Positions 1-12,067 of a stretch of DNA of 64,000 nucleotides are shown here, one piece after another. The number at the start of each line of letters is the position of its first letter. Positions within the stretch are counted from its first letter, which is position 1. The position numbers and the translations under genes were made by a program. This DNA comes from Protonemura montana. Lineage: Eukaryota; Arthropoda; Insecta; Plecoptera; Nemouridae. Under the pieces are notes generated by a model. It did not search any database. It had not been told where the DNA came from and worked only from the letters and a program-made list of their open reading frames with translations. The DNA lies in NCBI GenBank assembly GCA_947568835.1, contig CANOQG010000007.1, positions 2,728,001-2,792,000 of the forward strand. Direction: 5' to 3'.

Positions 1-513
1 ACATGGGGCAGGACATGGGGCAGGACATGGGGCAGGACATGGGGTAGGACATGGGGCAGGACATGGGGCAGGACATGGGGCAGGACATAGGGCAGGACAT
101 GGGGCAGGACATGGGGCAGGACATGGAGCAGGACATGGGACATGACATGGGACAGGACATGGGGCAGGACATGGGGCAGGACATGGGGAAGGACATAGGG
201 CAGGACATGGGGCAGGACATGGGGCAGGACATGGGGCAGGACATAGGGCAGGACATGGGGCAGGACATGGGGCAGGACATGGAGCAGGACATGGGGCAGG
301 ACATTGGGCAGGACATGGGACAGGACATGGGGCAGGACATGGGGCAGGACATGGGGCAGGATATGGGGCAGGACATGGGGCAGGACATGAGGCAGGACAT
401 GGGACATGAGGTAAGACATGGAGCAGGACATGGAGCAGGACATGGGACAGGACATGGGGCAGGACATGGGGCAGGACATGGGGCATGACATGGGACATGG
501 GGCAGGACATGGG

Positions 514-548
514 GTGGAACATGGAGCAGAAAATGGGGCACGACATGG
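514..548. repeat. Landmark variant GTGGAACATGGAGC plus GGGGCACGACATGG (25 sites)
   Basis: A three-unit string with several linked changes: GGGGTGGAACAT, GGAGCAGAAAAT and GGGGCACGACAT. It starts at 514, 5699, 10860, 14426, 17027, 18606, 22340, 25044, 26563, 28082, 31852, 33371, 33631, 34885, 38036, 42099 (with GATGG), 43618, 43878, 45132, 48283, 51679, 56422, 58031, 61499 and 63108. It is nearly always preceded by GGGGCATGACAT and a 7-bp unit. It holds one of the few CpG sites of the array (CACGAC). Spacing between sites gives the higher-order periods directly. Confidence 0.95.
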
Positions 549-1227
549 GGCAGGACATAGGGCAGGACATGGGGCAGGACATGGGGCAGGACATGGGGCA
601 GGACATGGGACATGGGGCAAGACATGGGGCAGGACATAGGGCAGGACATGGGGCAGGACATGGGGAAGGACATGGGGCAGGACATGGGGCAGGACATGGG
701 ACATGGGGCAGGACAGGGGGAGGACATGGAGCAGGACATGGGGCAGGACATGGGGCAGGACATGGGGCAGGACATGGGGCAGGACATGGGGCAGGAAATG
801 GGACAGGACAAAGGGCAGGACATGGGGCAGGACATGGGACATGGGGCAGGACATGGGGCAGGACATGGGGCATGACATGGGGCAGGACATGGGACAGGAC
901 ATGGGGCAGGACATGGGGCAGGACATGGGGCAGGACATGGGGCAGGACATGAGGCAGGACATGGGACAGGACATGGGGCAGGACATGGGGCAGGACATGG
1001 GACATGGAGCAGGACATGGGGCAGGACATGGAGCAGGACATGGGGCAGGACATGGGGCAGGACATAAGACAGGACATAGGGCAGGACATGGGGTAGGACA
1101 TGGGGCAGGACATGGGGCAGGACATGGGACATGGGGCAAGACATGGGGCAGGACATGGGGCAGGACATGGGGCAGGACATGGGGCAGGACATGGGGCAGG
1201 ACATGGGGCAGGAAATGGGGCAGGACA

Positions 1228-2105
1228 TAGGGTAGGACATGAGGCAGGACATGGGACAGGACATGGGGCAGGACATGGGGCAGGACATGGGACAGGACAT
1301 AGGGCAGGACATGGGGCAGGACATGGGGCAAAACATGGGGCAGGACATGGGACAGGACATGGGGCAGGACATTGGCCAGGCTATGGGGCAGGACATGGGG
1401 CAGGACATGAGGCTGGACATGGGACATGGGGAAAGACATGGGGCAGGACATGGGGCAGGACATGGGGCAGGACATGGGGCAGGACATGGGACAGGACATA
1501 GGGCAGGACATGGGGCAGGACATGGGGCAGGACATGGGGCAGGACATAGGGAAGGACATGGGGCAGGACATGGGGCAGGACATGGGACAGGACATGGGAC
1601 AGGACATAGGGCAGGACATGGGGCAGGACATGGGGCAGGACATGGGGCAGGACATAGGGCAGGACATGGGGTAGGACATGAGGCAGGACATGGGACAGGT
1701 CATGGGGCAGGACATGGGGCAGGACATGGGACAGGACATAGGGCAGGACATGGGGCAGGACATGGGGCAAAACATGGGGCAGGACATGGGACAGGACATG
1801 GGGCAGGACATTGGCCAGGCTATGGGGCAGGACATGGGGCAGGACATGAGGCAGGACATGGGACATGGGGAAAGACATGGAGCAGGACATGGGGCAGGAC
1901 ATGGGGCAGGACATGGGGCAGGACATGGGACAGGACATAGGGCAGGACATGGGGCAGGACATGGGGCAGGACATGGGGCAGGACATGGGACAGGACATGG
2001 AGCAGGACATGGGGCAGGACATGGGGCAGGACATGGGACAGGACATAGGGAAGGACATGGGGCAGGACATGGGGCAGGACATGGGACAGGACATGGGACA
2101 GGACA
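1228..2105. repeat. 439-bp tandem doubling nested in 5.2-kb copy 1
   Basis: Two adjacent strings are offset by 439 bp (1,228-1,666 and from 1,667). Both start at GGTAGGACATGAGGC and include the ATTGGCCAGGCTATGG landmark (1,371 and 1,810) and the GGGGAAAGACATGG landmark that follows. The length equals 36 twelve-bp units plus one 7-bp unit. The second copy has its own variants, including CAGGTCATGG near 1,699, and the match fades before 2,000. The same doubling is present at 6,413-7,290 in copy 2, so it predates the 5.2-kb duplication. Confidence 0.85.
1371..1386. repeat. Landmark variant ATTGGCCAGGCTATGG (33 sites)
   Basis: A unit pair carrying four linked changes, so it cannot arise often by chance. 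Starts: 1371, 1810, 3533, 6556, 6995, 8718, 12248, 17884, 19463, 20265, 23197, 25901, 27420, 28939, 29741, 32709, 34223, 35742, 36544, 38893, 40126, 42956, 44470, 45989, 46791, 49140, 50373, 52488, 53721, 54978, 59020, 59995 and 63965. Its CTA makes a TAG stop in one - strand frame and ends many long open frames there. A weaker relative, CATAGGGCAGGCTATGG, occurs near 39,838, 50,085 and 53,433. Confidence 0.95.
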
Positions 2106-2318
2106 TAGGGCAGGACATGGGGCAGGACATGGGGCAGGACATAGGGCAGGACATGGGGCAGGACATGGGGCAGGACATGGGGCAGGACATGGGGCAGGAC
2201 ATGAGGCAGGACATTGGACAGGACATGGGGCAAAACATGGGGCAGGACATGGGACTGGACATGGGGCAGGACATGGGGCAGGACATGGGGCAGGACATGG
2301 GGCAGGACATGGGACATG

Positions 2319-2348
2319 AGGCAGGACAGGGGGAGGACATGGAGCGGG
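2319..2348. repeat. 7-bp and 11-bp phase-shifting units with the GAGCGGG CpG variant
   Basis: Here GGACATGGGACATGAGGC holds a 7-bp unit (GGGACAT), followed by GGACAGGGGGAGGACATGG, where one base is lost so that a unit is 11 bp, followed by GGAGCGGGACATGG. This trio is repeated at each sister site (for example near 4,772, 7,502, 9,957, 13,487, 16,089, 21,506, 24,210, 30,243 and 40,630). The 7- and 11-bp units are not multiples of three, so any reading frame shifts at each. GAGCGGG gives a rare CpG. The fixed positions of these short units act as punctuation of the higher-order repeats. Confidence 0.9.
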
Positions 2349-2511
2349 ACATGGGGCAGGACATGGGGCAGGACATGGAGCAGGACATGGGGCAGGAAAT
2401 GGGGCAGGACATGGGACAGGACATAGGGCAGGACATGGGGCAGGACATGAGGCAGGACATAGGGCAGGACATAAGACATAGGGCAGGACAGGGGGAGGAC
2501 ATGGAGCAGGA

Positions 2512-2526
2512 CATGGGGCATTACAT
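2512..2526. repeat. Landmark variant GGGGCATTACATGG (18 sites)
   Basis: A unit with GG to TT change. The TTA lies at 2521, 4978, 7706, 10139, 13693, 16294, 21710, 24414, 31186, 40838, 41433, 51085, 54432, 55689, 57298, 59449, 60706 and 62375. It follows the string CATAAGACATAGGGCAGGAC and the 11-bp unit, and precedes CATAAGACAGG. TTA reads as the stop TAA on the - strand, so it ends the other main class of long - strand open frames. At 57,298 and 62,375 the next unit has CATTGGG, linking those two modules. Confidence 0.95.
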
Positions 2527-5199
2527 GGGGCAGGACATAAGACAGGACATAGGGCAGGACATGGGGCAGGACATGGGGCAGGACATGGGGCAGGACATGG
2601 GACATGGGGCAAGACATGGGGCAGGACATGAGGCAGGACATGGGGCAGGACATGGGGCAGGACATGGGGCAGGACATGGGGTAGGACATGGGGCAGGAAA
2701 TGGGACAGGACAAGGGGCAGGACATGGGGCAGGACATGGGACATGGGGCAGGACATGGGGCAGGACATGGGACATGGGGCAAGACATGGGGCAGGACATA
2801 GGGCAGGACATGGGGCAGGACATGGGGAAGGACATGGGGCAGGACATGGGGCAGGACATGGGACATGGGGCAGGACAGGGGGAGGACATGGAGCAGGACA
2901 TGGGGCAGGACATGGGGCAGGACATGGGGCAGGACATGGGGCAGGACATGGGGCAGGAAATGGGACAGGACAAAGGGCAGGACATGGGGCAGGACATGGG
3001 ACATGGGGCAGGACATGGGGCAGGACATGGGGCATGACATGGGGCAGGACATGGGACAGGACATGGGGCAGGACATGGGGCAGGACATGGGGCAGGACAT
3101 GGGGCAGGACATGAGGCAGGACATGGGACAGGACATGGGGCAGGACATGGGGCAGGACATGGGACATGGAGCAGGACATGGGGCAGGACATGGAGCAGGA
3201 CATGGGGCAGGACATGGGGCAGGACATAAGACAGGACATAGGGCAGGACATGGGGTAGGACATGGGGCAGGACATGGGGCAGGACATGGGACATGGGGCA
3301 AGACATGGGGCAGGACATGGGGCAGGACATGGGGCAGGACATGGGGCAGGACATGGGGCAGGACATGGGGCAGGAAATGGGGCAGGACATAGGGTAGGAC
3401 ATGAGGCAGGACATGGGACAGGACATGGGGCAGGACATGGGGCAGGACATGGGACAGGACATAGGGCAGGACATGGGGCAGGACATGGGGCAAAACATGG
3501 GGCAGGACATGGGACAACACATGGGGCAGGACATTGGCCAGGCTATGGCGCAGGACATGGGGCAGGACATGAGGCAGGACATGGGACATGGGGAAAGACA
3601 TGGGGCAGGACATGGGGCAGGACATGGGGCAGGACATGGGGCAGGACATGGGACAGGACATAGGGCAGGACATGGGGCAGGACATGGGGCAGGACATGGG
3701 GCAGGATATGGGACAGGACATGGAGCAGGACATGGGGCAGGACATGGGGCAGGACATGGGACAGGACATAGGGAAGGACATGGGGCAGGACATGGGGCAG
3801 GACATGGGACAGGACATGGGACAGGACATAGGGCAGGACATGGGGCAGGACATGGGGCAGGACATAGGGCAGGACATGGGGCAGGACATGGGGCAGGACA
3901 TGGGGCAGGACATGGGGCAGGACATAAGGCAGGACATTGGACAGGACATGGGGCAAAACATGGGGCAGGACATGGGACAGGACATGGGGCAGGACATGGG
4001 GCAGGACATGGGGCAGGACATGGGGCAGGACATGGGACATGAGGCAGGACAGGGGGAGGACATGGAGCGGGACATGGGGCAGGACATGGGGCAGGACATG
4101 GAGCAGGACATGGGGCAGGAAATGGGGCAGGACATGGGACAGGACATAGGGCAGGACATGGGGCAGGACATGAGGCAAGACATGGGGCAGGACATGGGAT
4201 ATAGGGCAGGACAGGGGAAGGACATGGAGCAGGACATGGGGCAGGACATGGGGCAGGACATAAGACAGGACATAGGGCAGGACATGGGGTAGGACATGGG
4301 GCAGGACATGGGGCAGGACATGGGACATGGGGCAAGACATGGGGCAGGACATGGGGCAGGACATGGGGCAGGACATGGGGCAGGACATGGGGCAGGACAT
4401 GGGACATGGGGCAGGACATGGGGCAGGACATGGGGCAGGACATGGGACAGGACATGGAGCAGGACATGGGGCAGGACATGGGGCAGGACATGGGACAGGA
4501 CATAGGGAAGGACATGGGGCAGGACATGGGGCAGGACATGGGACAGGACATGGGACAGGACATAGGGCAGGACATGGGGCAGGACATGGGGCAGGACATA
4601 GGGCAGGACATGGGGCAGGACATGGGGCAGGACATGGGGCAGGACATGGGGCAGGACATGAGGCAGGACATTGGACAGGACATGGGGCAAAACATGGGGC
4701 AGGACATGGGACTGGACATGGGGCAGGACATGGGGCAGGACATGGGGCAGGACATGGGGCAGGACATGGGACATGAGGCAGGACAGGGGGAGGACATGGA
4801 GCGGGACATGGGGCAGGACATGGGGCAGGACATGGAGCAGGACATGGGGCAGGAAATGGGGCAGGACATGGGACAGGACATAGGGCAGGACATGGGGCAG
4901 GACATGAGGCAGGACATAGGGCAGGACATAAGACATAGGGCAGGACAGGGGGAGGACATGGAGCAGGACATGGGGCATTACATGGGGCAGGACATAAGAC
5001 AGGACATAGGGCAGGACATGGGGCAGGACATGGGGCAGGACATGGGGCAGGACATGGGACATGGGGCAAGACATGGGGCAGGACATGAGGCAGGACATGG
5101 GGCAGGACATGGGGCAGGACATGGGGCAGGACATGGGGTAGGACATGGGGCAGGAAATGGGACAGGACAAGGGGCAGGACATGGGGCAGGACATGGGAC

Positions 5200-5283
5200 A
5201 TGGGGCAGGACATGGGGCAGGACATGGGGCAGGACATGGGGCAGGACATGGGGCAGGACATGGGGCAGGACATGGGGCAGGAC
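5200..5283. repeat. Reference run of seven perfect 12-bp consensus units
   Basis: This stretch is seven successive copies of the consensus unit without a change, written in the phase ATGGGGCAGGAC. It is one of the longest perfect runs in the window and serves as a reference for the founding monomer. The same run recurs at the equivalent place in sister copies, for example from 10,361, 13,915, 16,516 and 55,911. It is followed by an ATAGGG variant that starts the next conserved variant string. Confidence 0.97.
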
Positions 5284-8200
5284 ATAGGGCAGGACATGGG
5301 GCAGGACATGGGGCAGGACATGGAGCAGGACATGGGACATGACATGGGACAGGACATGGGGCAGGACATGGGGAAGGACATAGGGCAGGACATGGGGCAG
5401 GACATGGGGCAGGACATGGGGCAGGACATAGGGCAGGACATGGGGCAGGACATGGGGCAGGACATGGAGCAGGACATGGGGCAGGACATTGGGCAGGACA
5501 TGGGACAGGACATGGGGCAGGACATGGGGCAGGACATGGGGCAGGATATGGGGCAGGACATGGGGCAGGACATGAGGCAGGACATGGGACATGAGGTAAG
5601 ACATGGAGCAGGACATGGAGCAGGACATGGGACAGGACATGGGGCAGGACATGGGGCAGGACATGGGGCATGACATGGGACATGGGGCAGGACATGGGGT
5701 GGAACATGGAGCAGAAAATGGGGCACGACATGGGGCAGGACATAGGGCAGGACATGGGGCAGGACATGGGGCAGGACATGGGGCAGGACATGGGACATGG
5801 GGCAAGACATGGGGCAGGACATAGGGCAGGACATGGGGCAGGACATGGGGAAGGACATGGGGCAGGACATGGGGCAGGACATGGGACATGGGGCAGGACA
5901 GGGGGAGGACATGGAGCAGGACATGGGGCAGGACATGGGGCAGGACATGGGGCAGGACATGGGGCAGGACATGGGGCAGGAAATGGGACAGGACAAAGGG
6001 CAGGACATGGGGCAGGACATGGGACATGGGGCAGGACATGGGGCAGGACATGGGGCATGACATGGGGCAGGACATGGGACAGGACATGGGGCAGGACATG
6101 GGGCAGGACATGGGGCAGGACATGGGGCAGGACATGAGGCAGGACATGGGACAGGACATGGGGCAGGACATGGGGCAGGACATGGGACATGGAGCAGGAC
6201 ATGGGGCAGGACATGGAGCAGGACATGGGGCAGGACATGGGGCAGGACATAAGACAGGACATAGGGCAGGACATGGGGTAGGACATGGGGCAGGACATGG
6301 GGCAGGACATGGGACATGGGGCAAGACATGGGGCAGGACATGGGGCAGGACATGGGGCAGGACATGGGGCAGGACATGGGGCAGGACATGGGGCAGGAAA
6401 TGGGGCAGGACATAGGGTAGGACATGAGGCAGGACATGGGACAGGACATGGGGCAGGACATGGGGCAGGACATGGGACAGGACATAGGGCAGGACATGGG
6501 GCAGGACATGGGGCAAAACATGGGGCAGGACATGGGACAGGACATGGGGCAGGACATTGGCCAGGCTATGGGGCAGGACATGGGGCAGGACATGAGGCAG
6601 GACATGGGACATGGGGAAAGACATGGGGCAGGACATGGGGCAGGACATGGGGCAGGACATGGGGCAGGACATGGGACAGGACATAGGGCAGGACATGGGG
6701 CAGGACATGGGGCAGGACATGGGGCAGGACATAGGGAAGGACATGGGGCAGGACATGGGGCAGGACATGGGACAGGACATGGGACAGGACATAGGGCAGG
6801 ACATGGGGCAGGACATGGGGCAGGACATGGGGCAGGACATAGGGCAGGACATGGGGTAGGACATGAGGCAGGACATGGGACAGGTCATGGGGCAGGACAT
6901 GGGGCAGGACATGGGACAGGACATAGGGCAGGACATGGGGCAGGACATGGGGCAAAACATGGGGCAGGACATGGGACAGGACATGGGGCAGGACATTGGC
7001 CAGGCTATGGGGCAGGACATGGGGCAGGACATGAGGCAGGACATGGGACATGGGGAAAGACATGGAGCAGGACATGGGGCAGGACATGGGGCAGGACATG
7101 GGGCAGGACATGGGACAGGACATAGGGCAGGACATGGGGCAGGACATGGGGCAGGACATGGGGCAGGACATGGGACAGGACATGGAGCAGGACATGGGGC
7201 AGGACATGGGGCAGGACATGGGACAGGACATAGGGAAGGACATGGGGCAGGACATGGGGCAGGACATGGGACAGGACATGGGACAGGACATAGGGCAGGA
7301 CATGGGGCAGGACATGGGGCAGGACATAGGGCAGGACATGGGGCAGGACATGGGGCAGGACATGGGGCAGGACATGGGGCAGGACATGAGGCAGGACATT
7401 GGACAGGACATGGGGCAAAACATGGGGCAGGACATGGGACTGGACATGGGGCAGGACATGGGGCAGGACATGGGGCAGGACATGGGGCAGGACATGGGAC
7501 ATGAGGCAGGACAGGGGGAGGACATGGAGCGGGACATGGGGCAGGACATGGGGCAGGACATGGAGCAGGACATGGGGCAGGAAATGGGGCAGGACATGGG
7601 ACAGGACATAGGGCAGGACATGGGGCAGGACATGAGGCAGGACATAGGGCAGGACATAAGACATAGGGCAGGACAGGGGGAGGACATGGAGCAGGACATG
7701 GGGCATTACATGGGGCAGGACATAAGACAGGACATAGGGCAGGACATGGGGCAGGACATGGGGCAGGACATGGGGCAGGACATGGGACATGGGGCAAGAC
7801 ATGGGGCAGGACATGAGGCAGGACATGGGGCAGGACATGGGGCAGGACATGGGGCAGGACATGGGGTAGGACATGGGGCAGGAAATGGGACAGGACAAGG
7901 GGCAGGACATGGGGCAGGACATGGGACATGGGGCAGGACATGGGGCAGGACATGGGACATGGGGCAAGACATGGGGCAGGACATAGGGCAGGACATGGGG
8001 CAGGACATGGGGAAGGACATGGGGCAGGACATGGGGCAGGACATGGGACATGGGGCAGGACAGGGGGAGGACATGGAGCAGGACATGGGGCAGGACATGG
8101 GGCAGGACATGGGGCAGGACATGGGGCAGGACATGGGGCAGGAAATGGGACAGGACAAAGGGCAGGACATGGGGCAGGACATGGGACATGGGGCAGGACA

Positions 8201-10444
8201 TGGGGCAGGACATGGGGCATGACATGGGGCAGGACATGGGACAGGACATGGGGCAGGACATGGGGCAGGACATGGGGCAGGACATGGGGCAGGACATGAG
8301 GCAGGACATGGGACAGGACATGGGGCAGGACATGGGGCAGGACATGGGACATGGAGCAGGACATGGGGCAGGACATGGAGCAGGACATGGGGCAGGACAT
8401 GGGGCAGGACATAAGACAGGACATAGGGCAGGACATGGGGTAGGACATGGGGCAGGACATGGGGCAGGACATGGGACATGGGGCAAGACATGGGGCAGGA
8501 CATGGGGCAGGACATGGGGCAGGACATGGGGCAGGACATGGGGCAGGACATGGGGCAGGAAATGGGGCAGGACATAGGGTAGGACATGAGGCAGGACATG
8601 GGACAGGACATGGGGCAGGACATGGGGCAGGACATGGGACAGGACATAGGGCAGGACATGGGGCAGGACATGGGGCAAAACATGGGGCAGGACATGGGAC
8701 AACACATGGGGCAGGACATTGGCCAGGCTATGGGGCAGGACATGGGGCAGGACATGAGGCAGGACATGGGACATGGGGAAAGACATGGGGCAGGACATGG
8801 GGCAGGACATGGGGCAGGACATGGGGCAGGACATGGGACAGGACATAGGGCAGGACATGGGGCAGGACATGGGGCAGGACATGGGGCAGGATATGGGACA
8901 GGACATGGAGCAGGACATGGGGCAGGACATGGGGCAGGACATGGGACAGGACATAGTGAAGGACATGGGGCAGGACATGGGGCAGGACATGGGACAGGAC
9001 ATGGGACAGGACATAGGGCAGGACATGGGGCAGGACATGGGGCAGGACATAGGGCAGGACATGGGGCAGGACATGGGGCAGGACATGGGGCAGGACATGG
9101 GGCAGGACATAAGGCAGGACATTGGACAGGACATGGGGCAAAACATGGGGCAGGACATGGGACAGGACATGGGGCAGGACATGGGGCAGGACATGGGGCA
9201 GGACATGGGGCAGGACATGGGACATGAGGCAGGACAGGGGGAGGACATGGAGCGGGACATGGGGCAGGACATGGGGCAGGACATGGAGCAGGACATGGGG
9301 CAGGAAATGGGGCAGGACATGGGACAGGACATAGGGCAGGACATGGGGCAGGACATGAGGCAAGACATGGGGCAGGACATGGGATATAGGGCAGGACAGG
9401 GGAAGGACATGGAGCAGGACATGGGGCAGGACATGGGGCAGGACATAAGACAGGACATAGGGCAGGACATGGGGTAGGACATGGGGCAGGACATGGGGCA
9501 GGACATGGGACATGGGGCAAGACATGGGGCAGGACATGGGGCAGGACATGGGGCAGGACATGGGGCAGGACATGGGGCAGGACATGGGACATGGGGCAGG
9601 ACATGGGGCAGGACATGGGGCAGGACATGGGACAGGACATGGAGCAGGACATGGGGCAGGACATGGGGCAGGACATGGGACAGGACATAGGGAAGGACAT
9701 GGGGCAGGACATGGGGCAGGACATGGGACAGGACATGGGACAGGACATAGGGCAGGACATGGGGCAGGACATGGGGCAGGACATAGGGCAGGACATGGGG
9801 CAGGACATGGGGCAGGACATGGGGCAGGACATGGGGCAGGACATGAGGCAGGACATTGGACAGGACATGGGGCAAAACATGGGGCAGGACATGGGACTGG
9901 ACATGGGGCAGGACATGGGGCAGGACATGGGGCAGGACATGGGGCAGGACATGGGACATGAGGCAGGACAGGGGGAGGACATGGAGCGGGACATGGGGCA
10001 GGACATGGGGCAGGACATGGAGCAGGACATGGGGCAGGAAATGGGGCAGGACATGGGACAGGACATAGGGCAGGACATAGGGCAGGACATAAGACATAGG
10101 GCAGGACAGGGGGAGGACATGGAGCAGGACATGGGGCATTACATGGGGCAGGACATAAGACAGGACATAGGGCAGGACATGGGGCAGGACATGGGGCAGG
10201 ACATGGGGCAGGACATGGGACATGGGGCAAGACATGGGGCAGGACATGAGGCAGGACATGGGGCAGGACATGGGGCAGGACATGGGGCAGGACATGGGGT
10301 AGGACATGGGGCAGGAAATGGGACAGGACAAGGGGCAGGACATGGGGCAGGACATGGGACATGGGGCAGGACATGGGGCAGGACATGGGGCAGGACATGG
10401 GGCAGGACATGGGGCAGGACATGGGGCAGGACATGGGGCAGGAC
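5284..10444. repeat. 5.2-kb higher-order repeat, copy 2
   Basis: Directly adjacent to copy 1 and colinear with it at an offset of 5,185 bp up to about 10,065. There it lacks two units (24 bp) present in copy 1 near 4,890, so later landmarks are offset by 5,161. Differences from copy 1 are scattered single bases (for example ATAGTGAAGG near 8,953 where copy 1 has ATAGGGAAGG) and whole-unit gains or losses. That makes this an older duplication than the 10.2-kb one further right. Confidence 0.88.
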
Positions 10445-11524
10445 ATAGGGCAGGACATGGGGCAGGACATGGGGCAGGACATGGAGCAGGACATGGGACA
10501 TGACATGGGACAGGACATGGGGCAGGACATGGGGAAGGACATAGGGCAGGACATGGGGCAGGACATGGGGCAGGACATGGGGCAGGACATAGGGCAGGAC
10601 ATGGGGCAGGACATGGGGCAGGACATGGAGCAGGACATGGGGCAGGACATTGGGCAGGACATGGGACAGGACATGGGGCAGGACATGGGGCAGGACATGG
10701 GGCAGGATATGGGGCAGGACATGGGGCAGGACATGAGGCAGGACATGGGACATGAGGTAAGACATGGAGCAGGACATGGAGCAGGACATGGGACAGGACA
10801 TGGGGCAGGACATGGGGCAGGACATGGGGCATGACATGGGACATGGGGCAGGACATGGGGTGGAACATGGAGCAGAAAATGGGGCACGACATGGGGCAGG
10901 ACATAGGGCAGGACATGGGGCAGGACATGGGGCAGGACATGGGGCAGGACATGGGACATGGGGCAAGACATGGGGCAGGACATAGGGCAGGACATGGGGC
11001 AGGACATGGGGAAGGACATGGGGCAGGACATGGGGCAGGACATGGGACATGGGGCAGGACAGGGGGAGGACATGGAGCAGGACATGGGGCAGGACATGGG
11101 GCAGGACATGGGGCAGGACATGGGGCAGGAAATGGGACAGGACAAAGGGCAGGACATGGGGCAGGACATGGGACATGGGGCAGGACATGGGGCAGGACAT
11201 GGGGCATGACATGGGGCAGGACATGGGACAGGACATGGGGCAGAACATGGGGCAGGACATGGGGCAGGACATGGGGCAGGACATGAGGCAGGACATGGGA
11301 CAGGACATGGGGCAGGACATGGGGCAGGACATGGGACATGGAGCAGGACATGGGGCAGGACATGGAGCAGGACATGGGGCAGGACATGGGGCAGGACATA
11401 AGACAGGACATAGGGCAGGACATGGGGTAGGACATGGGGCAGGACATGGGGCAGGACATGGGACATGGGGCAAGACATGGGGCAGGACATGGGGCAGGAC
11501 ATGGGGCAGGACATGGGGCAGGAC
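10445..11524. repeat. 5.2-kb higher-order repeat, partial copy 3
   Basis: Continues the 5.2-kb string with the same landmarks in order (ATGAGGTAAGACATGG near 10,752; GTGGAACATGGAGC at 10,860). One 12-bp unit is missing near 11,120, and a private C-GAACATGG change is present near 11,243. The string is cut short where a local 543-bp doubling begins. Beyond about 11,970 the sequence matches the second half of copy 2 (offset 3,530), so the register of the higher-order repeat jumps here. Confidence 0.8.
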
Positions 11525-12067
11525 ATAGGGCAGGACATGGGGCAGGACATGGGGAAGGACATGGGGCAGGACATGGGGCAGGACATGGGACATGGGGCAG
11601 GACAGGGGGAGGACATGGAGCAGGACATGGGGCAGGACATGGGGCAGGACATGGGGCAGGACATGGGGCAGGAAATGGGACAGGACAAAGGGCAGGACAT
11701 GGGGCAGGACATGGGACATGGGGCAGGACATGGGGCAGGACATGGGGCATGACATGGGGCAGGACATGGGACAGGACATGGGGCAGAACATGGGGCAGGA
11801 CATGGGGCAGGACATGGGGCAGGACATGAGGCAGGACATGGGACAGGACATGGGGCAGGACATGGGGCAGGACATGGGACATGGAGCAGGACATGGGGCA
11901 GGACATGGAGCAGGACATGGGGCAGGACATGGGGCAGGACATAAGACAGGACATAGGGCAGGACATGGGGTAGGACATGGGGCAGGACATGGGGCAGGAC
12001 ATGGGACATGGGGCAAGACATGGGGCAGGACATGGGGCAGGACATGGGGCAGGACATGGGGCAGGAC
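10982..12067. repeat. 543-bp tandem doubling
   Basis: The string 10,982-11,524 is repeated at 11,525-12,067. Both carry the same private change, GGGGCAGAACATGG (near 11,243 and 11,786), and the same loss of a 12-bp unit relative to sister segments elsewhere. Shared private changes show that the doubling is local and later than those changes. It adds one extra interval to the array between copies of the common string. Confidence 0.88.

Larger units (their letters stand above)
87..5283. repeat. 5.2-kb higher-order repeat, copy 1
   Basis: The ordered string of unit variants here recurs 5,185 bases downstream. Matched landmarks include the GTGGAACATGGAGC block (514 and 5,699), the GGCCAGGCTATGG block (1,371 and 6,556; 1,810 and 6,995; 3,533 and 8,718) and the CATTACATGG block (2,521 and 7,706). 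Copy 1 carries one extra 12-bp unit near 170 relative to copy 2. The part before about position 87 does not match the start of copy 2; it matches the sequence near 21,827 and 24,531 instead. Ends are therefore approximate to within a few units. Confidence 0.88.

Noticed and set aside
485-952. + strand open frames coding Met-Gly-Gln-Asp and His-Gly-Ala-Gly repeats, recurring at each module
   Set aside because: They are translations of the satellite unit. They recur because the modules recur and stop where GGGGTAGG, ATGAGG, ATAGGG or CATAAG variants fall in frame. Mucin-, collagen- or antifreeze-like repeats were considered, but no flanking non-repeat coding sequence exists.
1371-1386. ATTGGCCAGGCTATGG as a protein binding site (CCAAT-like or NF1-like half site)
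   Set aside because: It contains TTGGC and GCCA, which resemble an NF1 half site, but it is a fixed variant spread with its module. Its repetition is explained by duplication, and there is no promoter near it.
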